From the NCBI RefSeq assembly GCF_019645875.1, contig NZ_CP081000.1, positions 682,001-746,000 on the forward strand: 64,000 nt of DNA. The letters run 5' to 3'. A program made the translations under genes and the position numbers. The notes beneath the pieces are model-generated. The model had not been told where the DNA came from, did no database searches, and saw nothing but the letters and a program-made list of their open reading frames with translations. Shown here in pieces: positions 60,985 to 64,000 of this stretch (position 1 is the first letter of the stretch; each line of letters starts with the position of its first letter). Origin of the DNA: Mycolicibacterium senegalense (lineage in GTDB: Bacteria; Actinomycetota; Actinomycetes; Mycobacteriales; Mycobacteriaceae).

Positions 60985-63477
60985 TCAGCCCTGCGGAGCC
61001 AGCATCGACCGCAGCATCGACAGCATTTCGGTGCGCGAGTCGGCCCCGAGACGGCGCCGGATCCGCGCGACGTGATGCTCGACGGTCTTCGCCGAGATGA
61101 ACAACTGACTGCCGATATCGCGGTAGGGCATGCCGAGCAGCAGCAGCTCGGCGACCTCGCGCTCGCGGTCGGACAATTTGGTCGACGACGGCGCCGGGGC
61201 GGCCTGGGTTGCGGCGACAGGAGCCCCGGCCGCCACTGCGGTGCCGTCCGCCTCTTCGAGCGCACTGGTCTGTTTGAGATCGCGGGCCAGTTGCAGCATG
61301 GCCTGCGACACCCGCGCGTCCGGCGTCTGCAGCGCGGCCTGACTGGCCAGCCGGGTGCCATCCCAGGTAAGACCGAACTGGGACAGGGCCCGGGCCGCGA
61401 CGGTCACCTCATCGACGTCGACGTGGTTGGCCAACACCCGCAGCCAGGTGCGTCCGCCGTTGGCCAGCGCCCGGGCGAAGGCGCTCTGCCCGGCCGCGGC
61501 TGTCAGTGCCTGCCCGTGTGGGGCAACGGCAGCGGGCGAGTTGGCCAGAATCCCGGCGTGGACCCCGGCCCAATGCAGGGGCACCGACCACAACACCGGA
61601 TTCCCGAGCGCTGTGAGCAGATCCCAGGCCTCGGTCAGTGCGTGCTCGAGCCGGTCGACCTGACGCATACGCGCGCCCGCCACCCACAACTCGCCCAGCG
61701 GCAACAGAGAGAAGAGGTCGATCGAATACTCGGCGAGCACCTCCACCGCGGCATACCAATACTTCTGCACCGCGCCGCTGTCGCCGCTGCGCCGGGCGAT
61801 CGCGGTGCGCAGCGCGGCGGCCCACAAGGCGTCGCGCCGGTGCAGGTCTTCGCCCGCTTCGGCCGCGGCAACGTCGGCGCCGGCCGCGCCGAGCTGACCG
61901 CCCTGCATCTTCACCCACCCGAGCAACAGGCGGTGCCGGGCCGCACTGAACGCCTCATCTGCGCCGCCGGCCCGCACCGCCCGGCTGATCACGCTGCGCG
62001 CCCGCACCGAGTCGCCACCGTGCAGCGCGGCCAGCGTGACCAACGCCCCCGGTGTATCCGGCGCGACGCCGCCGGCTTGATAGTCGGACGTGACGGCCTG
62101 TCCCAGCCGGGCCACCGTCACGGCGAACGGCTGATCCAGTGACAACACCAAGCCTTCGGCCAGGCTGCGAGCCGCCCGCGCCGTCGAGGTGGGCGGCCCG
62201 GCTGCCTCGGTGCTCGACGCCGCCCGTGCCGCGTCCGCGTCGCCGGCCGCGAGAAAGGCCGTGGTACTCGCTGAACTGACCAAGACGTCCGGATGCGGGC
62301 CGAGCCAACGGAACAAGTCCGCTGCCTGGGCCGCGCTGCCGTCGTGCATGGCGACACTGGCCGCGATCCGTACCGCGATGGCCCGCTCGGCCGGATCCTC
62401 CGAGTCGAGCAACTCGTCGGCCATCCGTGCCGCGGTGGCGCAATCGCCGGCCAGGGCCAGCGCATCGGCCAAGCGAGTGCTGACCGCCGCGGCACCCGCG
62501 GTGACCGCGGCGCGGTAGAGGCGCGCCGCGCGCGCGGGTCGGGCGCGGTTGTGCGCGGCATGCTCTGCCAGCGCCTCGGCGAGCCGATCGTCACGCAGGC
62601 CGTGCTCGGCCAGCCGCACCGCGAGATCGGCAGACAGTGTCGAAAGTTCGAGTTGTGAAGCCAGCAGAGACATTTCGATCTCGTGGTGACGAGCGGCCCC
62701 GGCGATCTGCGCGAGCGACTCGTGAACCATGCGCACGAACCGGCCGTCGTGGGAAGGCTCCACCAATCCGCCGGCCCGGGCCCGATCCACCGCCGCAGAC
62801 GCCTCGGCACTGCTCAACCGCAGTGCGGCCGCGACGTCGTCAGGGCCGAGATCGTGACTCAACGACAGGATCAGCAGTGCATCGCGGGTGTTCTCGTCCA
62901 CTCGACGCAACCGCTCCAGCAGGGCGAAGCGGGCCGCGTCAGCCGGCGCCTCGGCCGCGGCCGCCGCCGACAACAGAAACGGCAAACCGGCGGTCACACC
63001 CAGAACCGATTTCACGGTCTCCTGGGTGGCCGGGGCCCCCACTGCCGTGCTCAGCGCCCGGCTCACCGCGGAGGCCGTCAGGGGACCCAGTCGTACGGCG
63101 GGGTTTTCCCGTTCCAACGCGGTGGCCAACGTGCGCAGTGCGGCGCGGTGGGCCAATGGCTCGCTCGCCACCATGACGGTGGCCGACGGCTCGGTGACTT
63201 TCTCTGCAAGACAGTCGATTTCGCTGTCGTCGAGCAAGTGTGCATCGTCGATGACGTATGCCGCTTCGGGGTCGTCGTCCGGCCGGGGAGCCCGGGTCAA
63301 CACGGTCCGGTCGGCTCCGCGCAGCGCCTCGCGGAGCTGGGCGAGCACCGTGCTCTTTCCGGTTCCGATTCCGCCGGCCACCAGCAGTTTGACCGGTGTG
63401 GCCGGTGCGGCCCGCACGGCGTCGATCGCCGACCGGGCAGCCGACGCAAGCTCCGGAACAGACTCCGGTGCGGTCAT
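60985..63477 (-). CDS. iniR: ATPase-LuxR transcriptional regulator IniR (Rv0339c-like)
   Basis: An 830-residue LuxR-type regulator with an N-terminal P-loop ATPase: Walker A VAGGIGTGKST (about 33-43) and AYVIDDAHLL as Walker B. A long helical TPR-like middle follows. The C-terminal LuxR helix-turn-helix is LSDREREVAELLLLGMPYRD and ISAKTVEHHVARIRRRLG. In M. tuberculosis and M. marinum this gene is described as IniR, needed for iniBAC induction and reported to respond to trehalose (from memory). ATG at 63477; the preceding gene ends 10 bases upstream. Confidence 0.87.
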   Translation of the reverse strand: MTAPESVPELASAARSAIDAVRAAPATPVKLLVAGGIGTGKSTVLAQLREALRGADRTVLTRAPRPDDDPEAAYVIDDAHLLDDSEIDCLAEKVTEPSATVMVASEPLAHRAALRTLATALERENPAVRLGPLTASAVSRALSTAVGAPATQETVKSVLGVTAGLPFLLSAAAAAEAPADAARFALLERLRRVDENTRDALLILSLSHDLGPDDVAAALRLSSAEASAAVDRARAGGLVEPSHDGRFVRMVHESLAQIAGAARHHEIEMSLLASQLELSTLSADLAVRLAEHGLRDDRLAEALAEHAAHNRARPARAARLYRAAVTAGAAAVSTRLADALALAGDCATAARMADELLDSEDPAERAIAVRIAASVAMHDGSAAQAADLFRWLGPHPDVLVSSASTTAFLAAGDADAARAASSTEAAGPPTSTARAARSLAEGLVLSLDQPFAVTVARLGQAVTSDYQAGGVAPDTPGALVTLAALHGGDSVRARSVISRAVRAGGADEAFSAARHRLLLGWVKMQGGQLGAAGADVAAAEAGEDLHRRDALWAAALRTAIARRSGDSGAVQKYWYAAVEVLAEYSIDLFSLLPLGELWVAGARMRQVDRLEHALTEAWDLLTALGNPVLWSVPLHWAGVHAGILANSPAAVAPHGQALTAAAGQSAFARALANGGRTWLRVLANHVDVDEVTVAARALSQFGLTWDGTRLASQAALQTPDARVSQAMLQLARDLKQTSALEEADGTAVAAGAPVAATQAAPAPSSTKLSDREREVAELLLLGMPYRDIGSQLFISAKTVEHHVARIRRRLGADSRTEMLSMLRSMLAPQG

Positions 63478-63487
63478 CGGTGCCCGC

Positions 63488-64000
63488 CTAGGCCCCGCCG
63501 TCGCCCTCCGCCGCCGCACTCGTCGTGGCCGGCGGTTGGGTGGTGGTGGGCGGCTGTGTCGTCGTCGGTGGCCGGGTGGTGGTCGTCGGCGGCTGCGTCG
63601 TGGTGGTCGTGGTGCGGGTGGTGGTGGTCGTTGTCGTCGGGGCAGTGGTCGTCGTGGTGGTCGTGGTCGGACTGGTCGTCGTCGTGGTTTCCGGAGCCGA
63701 TGTCGTCGTTTCCGGCGGCGGAGGGGGTGGCGCCACGACCGTGGTCGTCTTGACCCCGTCCGGCCCCTCGGTCACGGTGGTGACCGGCTCGGGCGGCGGT
63801 CCCTCCGGAGACGGCCCCATCGAATACGTGGTGCTGGTCTCGGTGACCGGAGTCGAATCCCCTTCGGAGCTGGTCAATGTCACCGCGAGGCCGCCTGCGG
63901 CCAGTAGGGCGGCCGCAGCCGCTGCCCCGAACAGGATCGGCGGGCGTTTGTACCAGGGCAGCGGAGCCGGACCGGCGTCGAACATCTCCTCGTCGTGGCT
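63488..64000 (-). CDS. C-terminal part of a membrane protein with Thr/Pro-rich tail (5' end outside window)
   Basis: The frame is open to the window edge (SHDEEMFDAG... at the last bases), so the N-terminus lies outside. Visible: a short cytoplasmic-type segment PLPWYKRP, a transmembrane helix (PPILFGAAAAAALLAAGGLAV), then a tail almost wholly of Thr, Pro and Glu with long Thr runs. This is the same layout as the membrane and tail part of the Hsp70-like protein at 19888, so the missing part may be an ATPase-like domain; that is inference. Stop 10 bases before iniR, probably same operon. Confidence 0.65.
   Translation of the reverse strand, partial: SHDEEMFDAGPAPLPWYKRPPILFGAAAAAALLAAGGLAVTLTSSEGDSTPVTETSTTYSMGPSPEGPPPEPVTTVTEGPDGVKTTTVVAPPPPPPETTTSAPETTTTTSPTTTTTTTTAPTTTTTTTRTTTTTTQPPTTTTRPPTTTQPPTTTQPPATTSAAAEGDGGA

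Overview
The window is high-GC chromosomal DNA of a rapidly growing mycobacterium (Mycolicibacterium, M. smegmatis-like). The gene order follows the M. tuberculosis stretch from mycP3/eccE3 to Rv0339c, with species-specific insertions. Equivalences to M. tuberculosis or M. smegmatis genes are from memory of those genomes; no search was run.

Region 1 (1-11.1 kb): the 3' end of the ESX-3 type VII secretion locus (mycP3, eccE3), an alpha/beta hydrolase, an amidohydrolase, trans-aconitate methyltransferase (tam) and a second hydrolase. A sulfation operon follows (stf0-cysD-cysNC, overlapping genes that make activated sulfate and transfer it), with a sulfatase upstream. Region 2 (11.2-23.3 kb): a TetR regulator; a ferredoxin-NADP reductase coupled to an AurF-like diiron protein; then a block resembling Rv0307c-Rv0315: a small hypothetical protein, PAP2 phosphatase, PAP2-lipid kinase fusion, exported L,D-transpeptidase-like protein, SnoaL-like protein, FAD/Rieske oxidoreductase, Hsp70-like membrane protein, secreted cupin and GH16 glucanase. 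Region 3 (23.3-28.6 kb): the phn cluster, with phnD-phnC-phnE (two permease domains fused) and an alcohol dehydrogenase, divergent from the GntR repressor phnF. Two identical 14-bp operators lie between phnD and phnF.

Region 4 (28.6-41.5 kb) is the most variable part: AraC regulator, exported M15-like protein, membrane protein, a HipBA-type toxin-antitoxin pair with its own repeated operators, a Tat-exported arylsulfatase, MarR and TetR regulators and an F420-type oxidoreductase. It ends in a cassette of visibly lower GC beside tRNA-Gly(CCC), encoding a SAM methyltransferase and an uncharacterised protein with a nucleoside-deoxyribosyltransferase-like N-terminal domain. That cassette is the best candidate here for an undescribed system.

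Region 5 (41.5-50.8 kb): two paralogous single-pass membrane proteins with a degenerate actin/Hsp70-like N-terminal half flank dcd and an ammonium transporter gene that has a GlnR-like site upstream. Then come udgA, a cytochrome P450 and two small proteins. Region 6 (50.8-64 kb): a three-subunit molybdenum aldehyde oxidoreductase (paoABC-like), a YibE/F-like membrane protein, aspC, etfD (membrane Fe-S ETF dehydrogenase with a long repetitive Ala/Pro/Lys tail), iniR (ATPase-LuxR regulator) and, at the right edge, the end of another membrane protein with a Thr/Pro-rich tail. No insertion sequence, prophage or CRISPR array was seen.
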